A DNA stretch of 36,891 nucleotides from an uncultured Prevotellaceae bacterium (GCA_902779745.1 CACZCT010000013.1:1-36891), one strand, 5' to 3'. Counted from the stretch's first letter, positions 1 to 7,452 are shown. The notes: generated by a model from the sequence alone, not told the origin. Translations and numbers: made by a program.

Positions 1-1127
1 TCTCATGCTGGGCATAGGCAGCGATGTTATAGACATGTTCTTCGATATTCCCGGAAGATGCCGTGAGGTAGTCTTTATGCCAGTCTGCACCGAAGATGGT
101 CGTAGAGTTTGAGGATAGTCCGAGAATCGCTTTCACTTGTCCTTCCATGGAGCGTTGTTTCTTAGACTGTACATAGTCTCCAACGGCATAGTCCTTGGTT
201 TCTACATCGTATTCCTTGCCATAGCGGAAGCGGTCAACGGTAAAGTCGGCCTGTATGGAGTTCCTGTTATTGAACTTATAAATGCCGCCGATGTTCCATC
301 GGAAACCTTTATAGCGCATCTCATAGTCGGTACCACCGGGGATATCCTCACGGCTCTCGGGACGGTCTGTCATCTTATAGGAATAGTCAAGACCCGCATT
401 CAGTGCCAGATGCCGGGTGGGGGTATAGGTGAATTTCTGACTGATGATACTGGAACGGTAACCCGTGAAGAAGGGCGCTATCGTTGCCTGCGTCTCCGTA
501 TCCGATCCTTTGACATATTCCAGTCTGTCGGCACGGTCGTGCGTAAACGAGGTATAGGAACCGAAGCCTCCTTTATAGATATCCAATCCGACACTCTCCG
601 TCAGGACACCATGTCCGCTGACTTTCGTGTCGTTGGTGATACTGATCTCTGCATCTGTCGGCTGGTCGGTGATGATATTGATGACACCGGCTATCGCATC
701 ACTGCCATAGAGTGACGAGGCGGCACCGTCAAGGACCTCAATACGTTTGACCCTTGACATGTTGATGCGGTTCAGGTCTATATTATTGGAGATGTCGCCA
801 GACAGTTTCTGTCCGTTGATGAGAATGAGGATATACTTGTTCCCTAATCCGTTCAGACGCAAGAAGGTACCCATGGAGTTCGGTGCCATAGACACCTGGG
901 GCATCATACGTGTCAGGGCTTCGTCAAAAGTCGTGATACCCTGTTCGCGGATTTCCTGGTTGCTAAGGACATGGACAGGTGTCGCTGTGCTTTTCAGTCG
1001 CTGGTGATGACCGGATCCTGTCACCGTCATCGACGAGTCTTTTCTCTCCATCTTATGGATCTGTGCCTGTGTCATCATGCAACAAGACAACAGACAGAGT
1101 ATAACTATTGTTTTTATCTTTCTCATG
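1..1127 (-). CDS. TonB-dependent outer-membrane receptor, N-terminal part (runs off left edge)
   Basis: About 375 codons are open from an ATG at 1127 down to the window edge. The protein starts with a signal peptide (MRKIKT then a hydrophobic run ending MTQAQ) and continues into a TonB plug domain with motifs LNGLGNKYILILING, RIEVLDGAASSLYGSDAI and AGVINIIT. Barrel strands follow. The family imports siderophores, haem, corrinoids or glycans through the outer membrane using TonB energy. The plug resembles that of the receptor at 2369-4480, so the two are probably paralogues. It lies downstream of the CbiK-like lipoprotein, 79 bases away across a hairpin, and may share the riboswitch-controlled transcript. 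That suggests a corrinoid or other tetrapyrrole as ligand, which is inference. There is no N-terminal carboxypeptidase-like domain. The C-terminal barrel is not visible. Confidence 0.9.
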
Positions 1128-1141
1128 AATTTTTTAGAAAG

Positions 1142-1173
1142 CGGGAGATGCTATCTCACGACAGCATCTCCCG
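1142..1173 (-). other. Intercistronic hairpin between CbiK-like gene and downstream TonB receptor
   Basis: An 11-bp perfect stem (CGGGAGATGCT pairing with AGCATCTCCCG) with a 10-base loop lies between the two genes. On the minus strand it is followed by CTTTCTAAAAAATTC rather than a clean U-run, and the next ATG comes 15 bases after it. It could be a weak terminator, an mRNA processing or stability element, or an attenuator that lowers expression of the downstream receptor. The pairing is seen directly; the function is inferred. Confidence 0.6.
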
Positions 1174-1206
1174 TCATAAAACTTATATAATAATACACGT
1201 ATTTAA

Positions 1207-2382
1207 TTAGTCCTCAGGAGCCGTTGTCGGAGTGGACATCGCTTCGTCGGTGCCGAGCTTGTTGATAGCCGCTTGGGTGTGGTTCATCCACAACTTACGG
1301 ACGGCACTGCGCTCAGCCAGACCAGGGATATACTCATCACCACTCTTATATTTCTTCCAGCATGCCTCCTTGAAGTTTGTCTCGTAGGCCTCAGTCTTGA
1401 TGCGAGCCATATTAAACTGAGAATACCAGCTCCCGTTGTCATCAGGATCAGCCATGTCGTTATGAGCGTGGTCACCAGCAATAGACATCAGGACGAAGAG
1501 CTGAGCCTTGGAAGAGGTGTTGGCAGTATAAGTGATTGTCTTGGTGACATCACCGACCTGATAGTGGAAAGTACCACCGTTGATATGCTCCAGGACATCC
1601 TCTGCGTAGGTCTCATCCATATCCACCGTTCCTACGTAGTAGTGAGAGCTGATGGCACGGAGATAGGTCTCTAACTGCAGGTAGCGGATGTTACCACCAT
1701 AGTAGTCGTAACCCTCGGGGTTACCATGTCCCATGAAGGCGACGATACCCTCAGCCACAGCAGCCTTGATGTCTGACTCGTTGTTTAAGGTGATGGCGAG
1801 TGTCTGGGCGTCGCTCTCCTCAGCCATCAGTGGTGTACCCACTACTACCTGACGGTCGATACTCTTCATGTATTCATCGGTGAAGTCGTTATTACGGTTG
1901 TTCATGAAGTCCTTCACATAATTGTCGCGAACACGACGATACTCCTCACCAGGGATGACCTGCAGAGACTGGACGATAATCTGCTTGTAGCCAGCGAGAC
2001 CGATAGCAGTCAACCAGTGCTCAGGATCGTAGTAGTCTTTAGGGGCTACATTCTCACCGGCACGTGCCTGGTTGATACAGATAGCGGAAGAGAAAGAGAG
2101 ATACACATCCCAGCCGGGGAAGCTGCTCTTGTAGTCTGCTACCACTTTGTCGAAGGTGTCGTAAGCCTGCTCCCAAGTAGAACCGAAGGCAACGAGCAGA
2201 ATGACTTTACTGCTGCTTTTCTGGCTGTTGACAGTGTTGTTGACAGCTTGCTGATACTTGTCGTAGTTAGACTGTCCGCCACCGCCTTTACCGTTGTCGT
2301 CATCGTTGTTGTTACAAGCAGTAAATGTTGCACTTACGATGAATGCCATCATGGCGATCATCAGGAATTTAATTTTCTTCAT
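1207..2382 (-). CDS. CbiK-like cobaltochelatase/tetrapyrrole-binding surface lipoprotein
   Basis: 391 aa. A signal peptide ends in a lipobox with Cys23, followed by NNNDDDNGKGGGG; acidic residues after the Cys are the known Bacteroidetes signal for lipoprotein export to the cell surface. The rest matches the type II chelatase CbiK (sirohydrochlorin cobaltochelatase): ILLVAFGSTW near 61-70, a MGHGNPEG motif with His219, and SIAGDHAHNDMAD with His305, matching the two metal-binding His of CbiK. Where cytosolic CbiK has VGxVE, this protein reads VGTVD (Asp254), so the metal-binding Glu may be replaced. CbiK inserts cobalt in the cytosol, so a surface lipoprotein cannot be the ordinary biosynthetic enzyme. 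The precedent is Porphyromonas gingivalis IhtB, a CbiK-like outer-membrane haem lipoprotein paired with the receptor IhtA. The start overlaps the upstream receptor gene by 14 bases, implying coupling. Ligand and activity are not known from sequence. Confidence 0.85.
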   Translation of the reverse strand: MKKIKFLMIAMMAFIVSATFTACNNNDDDNGKGGGGQSNYDKYQQAVNNTVNSQKSSSKVILLVAFGSTWEQAYDTFDKVVADYKSSFPGWDVYLSFSSAICINQARAGENVAPKDYYDPEHWLTAIGLAGYKQIIVQSLQVIPGEEYRRVRDNYVKDFMNNRNNDFTDEYMKSIDRQVVVGTPLMAEESDAQTLAITLNNESDIKAAVAEGIVAFMGHGNPEGYDYYGGNIRYLQLETYLRAISSHYYVGTVDMDETYAEDVLEHINGGTFHYQVGDVTKTITYTANTSSKAQLFVLMSIAGDHAHNDMADPDDNGSWYSQFNMARIKTEAYETNFKEACWKKYKSGDEYIPGLAERSAVRKLWMNHTQAAINKLGTDEAMSTPTTAPED

Positions 2383-4480
2383 TGTCTTTAGAATTTAAAT
2401 TAGACTTATATTTGTTAGTAAGTTTCTTTCCTTTATTGAAACGGATGGTCAGCGAGGCATAGACGGTTGTACCCGGGGACGTCGTTCCCAGATGCAGTCC
2501 ATGAGGGGTACGGTCCACGTAGTTGAAGATATTGTCGATGCCAGCCTCCAGACGGTAGTTCTTACCAAATTGGTGCGAGGTGGAGAGTCGCCAGAGCTGA
2601 TAGCCCTTTCCGTCTCCGTCAATCTGGTAGTAGCGCTTGCTGGACATACGACCGTAGATGCCGATGCCCAAGTGGTAATAGCGGGAGAAGTCATGGTCCC
2701 AGGTCACATAGACATTCGCCTTGTGATGTGCCATACCGTCGATAATCACCTCTTTCATCGTATTGTCTTCCGAGTCATACTGATGTGCCTTGGTGTCCAG
2801 GTAACTATAGGAGCCTCCTGCCGTCCAGTTCCTTGCCTGATAACGCACGGTGACATCGACACCATAGGTCTTCGCATCCTCCATGTTCTGATACTGGCGT
2901 ACCCGGATGGGGTCGTATTTGATAATCAGATCACCTGGTGCATCCTTGGTGGGAATGGTGACGAGGGTAATCATATCGTTCACCTTATTATAATAGGGTG
3001 CGACGGTCATGGTCAGATGTCCGACGGTATATTCCGCACTCACGCCAAAGTAGTTGGAGTACTGTGCTTTCAGGTCGGTATTGCCGAGATAGAGGTAGAC
3101 CCCGTTCATGTTCTTGACATACTGGTAGTGCAGTTCCTTGGTGGTGGGAGTCTTGTAGCCCTGGCTCCAGGTGGCGCGCAGACGCAGGTCACCGAGTTTC
3201 AGCATCGCCGAGATTTTCGGAGTCAGACGAAAACCGAAACCTTCGTTTCTCGTCAGTCGCAGACCGGCAGTGATATAGAGCGGATTCAGCATGGCCCACT
3301 CATCCTGTACATAGAGGGCCTCTGTGTTATCCGTTGCCTTGCCGCCCGCGACACGCATGGGTGCCTCCAACCAGTCATAGCGATAGTCGAAACCGGCACT
3401 CAGTTGCTGTTCATAGGGTAGGGTAAACACACCTTTCAAAGAAATATTCGTCAACCGCTGGTCGCTCTGCAACTCTTTGTCGCCAGGGAAGTAGGGGTAA
3501 TAGTTCGTAAAATGCCCGTTCACATAACCGTCTGTCAGTGTGGTGTCCGTATAGGCATAGTTATAGGCATGCCGCTTCCAGTCGGCATCCAAGGTGATGA
3601 CATCCGTCTCGTTGAGTTTCCACTTACCACCTGCCGATATCGACGCATTGTCATATTGCAGGTCGTAGGTCTTGATATCCACGCCAGGATGATGACCACA
3701 GGGACGGTAGATACGTTTCCAGTAGATGCTGCCGTCGGCATAGACCTCGATACGTGGGGTAATCTGGTAGGTCAGGTGTTCTGCCAATTGCCAGTTGGTA
3801 TGCCGGTTCACGGTCTTATTACGGGAGTCTGTGATATGATACTCTGTCTGGGATTCGGCTTCCTCCGACGTATTCTGCCATCCGTCGGAATGCTGTAACT
3901 GGAAGTTGGTGTAACTAGAGAACTTTCCATAGTTCAGGGCGAGTCCGTTATGTTGGCGAATATCTCCATAGGAACCCAGACGGGTGGTGTTCTCAAACAT
4001 CACACCTTGTTCTTTGTGTTTCTTGGTAATGATATTGATCACACCGGCGATAGCATCCGAGCCGTAGAGAGCCGAGGAGGCCCCCTTCACAATCTCTATC
4101 TTCTCGATATTGTTAGGGTCGATGAGTGAGAGGTCGTTCTCTCCGCCATTGTCACCATGCAACCGTCGACCATTAATGAGGATGAGTACATATGAGTTAC
4201 CCAGACCGTTCATCTGCAGCCTGGAACCCATGTCGCTCTCGCTGAAGTCAAAACTTGCCGTCAAACCGGAAAGGATATCCTCGATACTCTTTCCTGCATA
4301 TTGCTGGAGTTGTCGCTGACTGATGACCTCCGTCTGCACAGGTGCATCCTTCAACAGGTGCTGCGTACCAGTACCTGTTACGACGACCTCCTGCAGACTG
4401 TCGGAACGCCACACGTCTTTCTGTGCAGATACACCAACAGCCAATAGCCAACAGCCAATAGCCACTATCAGTTTCTTCAT
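2369..4480 (-). CDS. TonB-dependent receptor, corrinoid/haem type, under cobalamin riboswitch
   Basis: 703 aa, the usual length. The signal peptide (MKKLIVAIGCWLLAVGVSAQ) is encoded largely by tandem heptamers. The plug domain follows at about 30-150 (VVVTGTGTQHLLKDAPVQTE, MNGLGNSYVLILINGRRLHG, ASSALYGSDAIAGVINIITK), then a 22-strand-type barrel. The plug is close to that of the receptor at 1-1127 and of the HmuR/BtuB kind, without a carboxypeptidase-like domain. It is the first gene after the cobalamin riboswitch, so its level should fall when cobalamin is plentiful; corrinoid uptake is the natural inference. The barrel appears to end at LTIRF, since terminal Phe is typical of outer-membrane proteins, but about 22 charged residues rich in Lys and Asn follow and run over the start of the CbiK-like gene. 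That tail is unusual. Confidence 0.93.
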   Translation of the reverse strand: MKKLIVAIGCWLLAVGVSAQKDVWRSDSLQEVVVTGTGTQHLLKDAPVQTEVISQRQLQQYAGKSIEDILSGLTASFDFSESDMGSRLQMNGLGNSYVLILINGRRLHGDNGGENDLSLIDPNNIEKIEIVKGASSALYGSDAIAGVINIITKKHKEQGVMFENTTRLGSYGDIRQHNGLALNYGKFSSYTNFQLQHSDGWQNTSEEAESQTEYHITDSRNKTVNRHTNWQLAEHLTYQITPRIEVYADGSIYWKRIYRPCGHHPGVDIKTYDLQYDNASISAGGKWKLNETDVITLDADWKRHAYNYAYTDTTLTDGYVNGHFTNYYPYFPGDKELQSDQRLTNISLKGVFTLPYEQQLSAGFDYRYDWLEAPMRVAGGKATDNTEALYVQDEWAMLNPLYITAGLRLTRNEGFGFRLTPKISAMLKLGDLRLRATWSQGYKTPTTKELHYQYVKNMNGVYLYLGNTDLKAQYSNYFGVSAEYTVGHLTMTVAPYYNKVNDMITLVTIPTKDAPGDLIIKYDPIRVRQYQNMEDAKTYGVDVTVRYQARNWTAGGSYSYLDTKAHQYDSEDNTMKEVIIDGMAHHKANVYVTWDHDFSRYYHLGIGIYGRMSSKRYYQIDGDGKGYQLWRLSTSHQFGKNYRLEAGIDNIFNYVDRTPHGLHLGTTSPGTTVYASLTIRFNKGKKLTNKYKSNLNSKDNEEN
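4434..4468 (-). repeat. Heptamer tandem repeat inside receptor signal-peptide coding sequence
   Basis: On the plus strand the units CCAACAG and CCAATAG alternate four times (4434-4461), followed by a degenerate CCACTAT. On the coding strand this is GGCTATT/GGCTGTT and encodes most of the hydrophobic core of the signal peptide. Seven is not a multiple of three, so gain or loss of one unit would shift the frame immediately after the start codon. Confidence 0.85.
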
Positions 4481-4537
4481 ATGTCCTACTTTTCCGCCTA
4501 TCGCATAATCCTGTACGGGCGTACATTATTTATATGT

Positions 4538-4700
4538 GGCAGGTCTTCTGACTCTCCCCAGTCTGCTTTACCTTCCCGGTTTCCCAGTGGCGTTACACAA
4601 GCAAACTCTCTAATGAGGATTACAGCTGCAGGTACAGTTCCGGACTCTCACCGGATTCCCTTACATCAGGCGGCATCAGCCACCAGATTGCCTTATCGGC
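4538..4700 (-). promoter_or_regulatory. Cobalamin riboswitch
   Basis: Read on the minus strand, the leader contains the conserved cobalamin-aptamer segments in order: GGGAATCCGGTGAGAGTCCG near 4640-4660, CTGCAGCTGTAA just after it, the B12 box ACGCCACTGGG at 4583-4593, and the 3' closing segment AGTCAGAAGACCTGCC at 4538-4553. A small hairpin (GCCGATAAGGC) opens the transcript. The aptamer binds adenosylcobalamin or related corrinoids and normally lowers expression of the downstream gene. About 57 bases separate it from the receptor ATG. No clear intrinsic terminator was seen there, so translational control is more likely, but the expression platform was not resolved. Confidence 0.95.
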
Positions 4701-4702
4701 TG

Positions 4703-4710
4703 CAAAGATA
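4703..4710 (-). promoter_or_regulatory. Promoter -7 box of the riboswitch operon
   Basis: TATCTTTG on the minus strand matches the Bacteroidetes -7 consensus TAnnTTTG. It lies just upstream of the first riboswitch hairpin, so transcription would start at about 4697-4700. No clear TTTG was found at the -33 position. Confidence 0.75.
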
Positions 4711-4718
4711 CGAAATAA

Positions 4719-4746
4719 TGTGATAAGTGAAGAGCGAAAAGTGAAA
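4719..4746. repeat. Heptamer microrepeat between divergent promoters
   Basis: Three phased heptamers, AGTGAAG, AGCGAAA and AGTGAAA, preceded by a looser TGTGATA, lie between the leftward riboswitch promoter and the rightward cbiA promoter. No protein-coding role was seen. Confidence 0.6.
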
Positions 4747-4784
4747 AATTTACTACTGATCCATAAAAAAGTCAGAAAATTATG

Positions 4785-4792
4785 TATCTTTG
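4785..4792 (+). promoter_or_regulatory. Promoter -7 box of cbiA, almost touching the start codon
   Basis: TATCTTTG matches TAnnTTTG and is followed by only five bases (CAAAC) before the ATG at 4798. Transcription from such a box should begin at or within a few bases of the ATG, implying a leaderless or nearly leaderless mRNA. It also shows that an in-frame upstream ATG at 4720 is not the start. Confidence 0.7.
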
Positions 4793-4797
4793 CAAAC

Positions 4798-5445
4798 ATG
4801 AAAGCGAATTTTCTCATCGCAGCACCCCATAGTGGATCGGGCAAGACGACGATTGCCCGGGGACTGATGGCGTTGCTGACACAGAAGGGTTATCGGGTGC
4901 AACCGTTCAAATGCGGACCCGACTATATCGATACGAAATTCCATGCGGCTGTATGCGGCAGACCGTCTGTCAATCTTGATACCTTCATGGCAACGCCGGA
5001 CCATGTCCGTGAACTCTTCCAGCGTTATGGCGAGGGGGCAGATGTCTGTATCGTGGAGGGCATGATGGGACTCTATGACGGCTATGACAGGGACAGAGGC
5101 TCGTCAGCAGAGATAGCCCGTGTACTGGATATCCCTGTTGTCTTGGTTGTCGATGCCAAGTCGGCAGCCTATTCGACAGCCGCCTTGTTGTCGGGATTCC
5201 TTCATTTTCGTGATGACATCCGTTTTGCAGGTGTGATCTTTAACAAGGTAGGCTCGGAGAAGCATTTCCGGATGCTACAGGAAGTGTGTGACGACCTGCA
5301 GGTGGAGTGTCTGGGGTATCTGCCCAAGTCGGCAGAACTGGAACAGGGTTCGCGGTATTTGGGACTGGACTTCAGTGAGATGAAGGAGGGGCATACATTA
5401 CTTCGTTTAATAGCAGAGCATGTGAGATGGGAAAGACTCTTATAG
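4798..5445 (+). CDS. cbiA: Cobyrinate a,c-diamide synthase, N-terminal ATPase domain (split CbiA)
   Basis: 215 aa. CbiA makes two ATP- and glutamine-dependent amidations on cobyrinic acid in cobalamin synthesis. This ORF holds only the N-terminal dethiobiotin-synthetase-like domain: P-loop APHSGSGKTTIARG near residues 8-21, then CGPDYIDTKFHAAVCGRPS and NLDTF, with VEGMMGLYDG near 90-100. It stops at EHVRWERLL, where family members continue into a linker and a glutaminase domain. The next ORF starts 19 bases before this stop, in the -1 frame, and carries that glutaminase domain. Intact CbiA is usually over 420 aa; the two parts total about 399, so linker residues seem missing. Possible explanations are a natural two-subunit enzyme, a deletion, or an assembly error. 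The start at 4798 fits the promoter and the conserved N-terminus. Confidence 0.88.
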   Translation: MKANFLIAAPHSGSGKTTIARGLMALLTQKGYRVQPFKCGPDYIDTKFHAAVCGRPSVNLDTFMATPDHVRELFQRYGEGADVCIVEGMMGLYDGYDRDRGSSAEIARVLDIPVVLVVDAKSAAYSTAALLSGFLHFRDDIRFAGVIFNKVGSEKHFRMLQEVCDDLQVECLGYLPKSAELEQGSRYLGLDFSEMKEGHTLLRLIAEHVRWERLL

Positions 5446-5981
5446 CACGGAACGACGAGTCGTTCTCCTTTCTCTATCAGGAGACGATAGACACATTGGG
5501 ACAGGTGGACTTCTTTGACCCGGAGACGGAAGTACCATGTCTGGACGCTGTCGACTTATTGTATCTGCCAGGCGGTTATCCGGAGAAACATTTGGAGGCA
5601 CTGGTAAAGGCAGAGACAACACGATGGGTCATCAAGGACTATGCAGAACGGGGCGGACGTATCATCGCGGAGTGTGGCGGTATGATGTATCTCTGTGAGG
5701 CTATTGTAACCGATGCAGGTGAGTATCCGATGTGTGGCGTGCTGCCCTATAAGATCACGGCACGACAGGCAGACCGCAAGCTCTCCCTGGGTTACCGCCG
5801 TTTCGTACTTGACGGCAAGGAATACCGCGGACACGAGTTCCACTACACACAGTTCCTGGGAGATACCCCCCAGAGTGTCACACCAGTCTATAATGCCAAA
5901 GGGGAGCCTGTGGATACCCCCGTCATAAGATATAAGAACGTATTGGCCAGCTACACCCATCTCTACAACTTTAAACTATAA
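5427..5981 (+). CDS. cbiA: Cobyrinate a,c-diamide synthase, C-terminal glutaminase domain (split CbiA)
   Basis: 184 aa, a class I (triad) glutamine amidotransferase domain of the GATase_3 kind. It opens with TLIARNDESFSFLYQE, matching the start of the CbiA C-terminal domain, then LYLPGGYPEKHLEAL, the nucleophile motif IIAECGGMMYLCEA, and the terminal VLASYTHLYNF with the catalytic His. The domain supplies ammonia from glutamine to the ATPase domain in the preceding ORF. ATG 5427 overlaps that ORF by 19 bases, suited to coupled re-initiation. The 15 bases TGGGAAAGACTCTTA are read as WERLL in the upstream frame and lie within the GKTLI codons here, and both readings look family-like. That fits a deletion between short direct repeats flanking the lost linker, which is inference. 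The stop lies in an AAACTAT microrepeat. Confidence 0.85.
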   Translation: MGKTLIARNDESFSFLYQETIDTLGQVDFFDPETEVPCLDAVDLLYLPGGYPEKHLEALVKAETTRWVIKDYAERGGRIIAECGGMMYLCEAIVTDAGEYPMCGVLPYKITARQADRKLSLGYRRFVLDGKEYRGHEFHYTQFLGDTPQSVTPVYNAKGEPVDTPVIRYKNVLASYTHLYNFKL

Positions 5982-5986
5982 ACTAT
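5966..5986 (+). repeat. AAACTAT heptamers at the cbiA/cbiP junction
   Basis: CAACTTT followed by two exact AAACTAT units spans the junction. The repeat supplies the last codons and TAA of the upstream gene, and its second unit runs into the ATG of cbiP at 5985. A near-identical sequence occurs at the araR/araD junction at 33539-33560 on the other strand. Confidence 0.7.
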
Positions 5987-7448
5987 GAATAATCTCCATC
6001 CCCTGATGTTCGTAGGAACGGGCAGTGATGTCGGCAAGAGTGTGATTGCCGCAGGTTTCTGTCGTATCTTCCTGCAAGACGGTTATCATCCTGCACCTTT
6101 CAAGGCACAGAACATGTCGCTGAACTCCTATGCCACACCAGAGGGTTTGGAGATCGGACGGGCACAGGCTGTACAGGCGGAGGCAGCAGGTATTCCCTGT
6201 CATACGGATATGAATCCGATCCTGTTGAAGCCCCAGTCAGACCATACCTCACAGGTAGTACTGAACGGCAAACCAGTAGGTAACCAGTCGGCAGGCAGTT
6301 ATTTCCGTCAGGAGGGTAGGGATGTGTTGCGTCAGGAGGTACATCAAGCCTTCGACCGTCTTGCCTCGACATACAACCCCATTGTGATGGAGGGGGCGGG
6401 TAGTGTCTCAGAGATCAATCTCCGCAAAATCGACTTGGTGAATATGCCGATGGCGATGTATGCCAAGGCGGATGTCATCCTTGTGGCGGACATTGACAGA
6501 GGGGGTGTCTTTGCCAGTGTGTATGGCAGTATCATGCTGATGACGGAAGAAGAGCGTAAGCATGTTAAGGGAATCATTATCAATAAGTTCCGTGGAGACA
6601 TTGAACTTTTTAAAGAAGGTGTGAAAATCATCGAGGACCTCTGTCATATACCCGTCCTGGGGGTTGTTCCATACTTCACTGATATCCATATCGAAGAGGA
6701 AGACAGTGTGTCGCTGGGTCTGAAGACGAAAAGCGCAGGAGAATGTAACAATGTAAAAATGATAGAATGTAAAAAGGTCAATGTGGCGGTGGTCTTATTG
6801 CGTCACATGAGCAATTTTACGGATTTCGATGCATTGGAACAGGATCCTCGTGTACATCTTTACTATGCCAGTAGTCCTGTCGACATCCAGGATGCGGACA
6901 TCGTCATCCTGCCCGGGTCGAAGTCGACCATTGACGACCTCTACCACTTACGTCGTAACGGGATGGCGGAGGCAATAGTCAAGGCACACCGTCGTGGGAC
7001 CACCATATTGGGTATCTGTGGCGGTTATCAGATGATGGGACAGTCGGTCGAAGACCCAGACGGTCTGGAAGGCGACATCACCCAGATGCCGGGTCTTGGT
7101 CTCCTGGCCGTCCATACCACCATCACGAAAGAGAAAACAACCCGTCAGGTCACCTTTGAGTTCGATGGTCAGAAGTGTCAGGGCTATGAGATCCATCAGG
7201 GCATCAGTGATACAGACGAGGCCATCGTGCAGACCGACCATTGCATCGGGACCTACATCCACGGTATTCTCGACAATGCACCGTTTGTCGACTTCCTGCT
7301 CCGTCCCTATGTCGATCAGGTGAAAAACGCAGATCCCTTCGACTATCATGCCTTTAAGGAACAGCAATACGACAAGCTTGCCGACTATATCCGCCGGTAT
7401 GTGGATGTCCCTGCTGTCTATCGGATTCTTGAAACAAAAAATGTCTAA
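5985..7448 (+). CDS. cbiP: Cobyric acid synthase
   Basis: 487 aa, full length. It amidates positions b, d, e and g of adenosylcobyrinate a,c-diamide. The N-terminal ATPase domain has FVGTGSDVGKSVIAAGFC near 9-26, FKAQNMSLNSYAT and PILLKPQSDHTSQVV, then MEGAGSVSEINL and ADIDRGGVFAS. The C-terminal glutaminase domain has ILPGSKSTIDDL, the nucleophile motif ILGICGGYQMMG, and TYIHGILDN with the catalytic His. The linker before VNVAVVLLRHMSNFTDF carries an insert (near 253-263) encoded by an octamer microrepeat. It starts 3 bases after the split cbiA and shares its transcript. Other cobalamin biosynthesis enzymes are absent from this window, so whether the pathway is complete or these genes serve partial synthesis cannot be judged here. 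Confidence 0.96.
   Translation: MNNLHPLMFVGTGSDVGKSVIAAGFCRIFLQDGYHPAPFKAQNMSLNSYATPEGLEIGRAQAVQAEAAGIPCHTDMNPILLKPQSDHTSQVVLNGKPVGNQSAGSYFRQEGRDVLRQEVHQAFDRLASTYNPIVMEGAGSVSEINLRKIDLVNMPMAMYAKADVILVADIDRGGVFASVYGSIMLMTEEERKHVKGIIINKFRGDIELFKEGVKIIEDLCHIPVLGVVPYFTDIHIEEEDSVSLGLKTKSAGECNNVKMIECKKVNVAVVLLRHMSNFTDFDALEQDPRVHLYYASSPVDIQDADIVILPGSKSTIDDLYHLRRNGMAEAIVKAHRRGTTILGICGGYQMMGQSVEDPDGLEGDITQMPGLGLLAVHTTITKEKTTRQVTFEFDGQKCQGYEIHQGISDTDEAIVQTDHCIGTYIHGILDNAPFVDFLLRPYVDQVKNADPFDYHAFKEQQYDKLADYIRRYVDVPAVYRILETKNV
6741..6772 (+). repeat. Octamer microrepeat inside cbiP
   Basis: Four 8-base units, GAATGTAA, CAATGTAA, AAATGATA and GAATGTAA, lie in frame in the linker between the ATPase and glutaminase domains of CbiP. 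The AT-rich composition differs from the surrounding coding sequence. 32 bases is not a multiple of three, yet the frame is kept, so the insertion was not a simple whole-unit addition or was followed by adjustment. Confidence 0.65.
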
Positions 7449-7452
7449 ATCC

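Noticed and set aside
137..1210. Rightward open frames across the left end
   Set aside because: They lie opposite the leftward TonB receptor, whose frame has a signal peptide and clear plug motifs; the plus-strand translations show no domain.
4512..4525. Palindrome TGTACGGGCGTACA between riboswitch and receptor ATG as a terminator
   Set aside because: Arms are six bases with a 2-base centre and no T-run follows; it may be part of the expression platform but that cannot be shown.
5428..5445. Programmed -1 frameshift joining the two cbiA ORFs at GGGAAAG
   Set aside because: The zero frame reads TGG GAA AGA, so the heptamer is not in the X XXY YYZ phase needed for tandem slippage, and no strong downstream structure was noticed. 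Coupled re-initiation at ATG 5427 is simpler.
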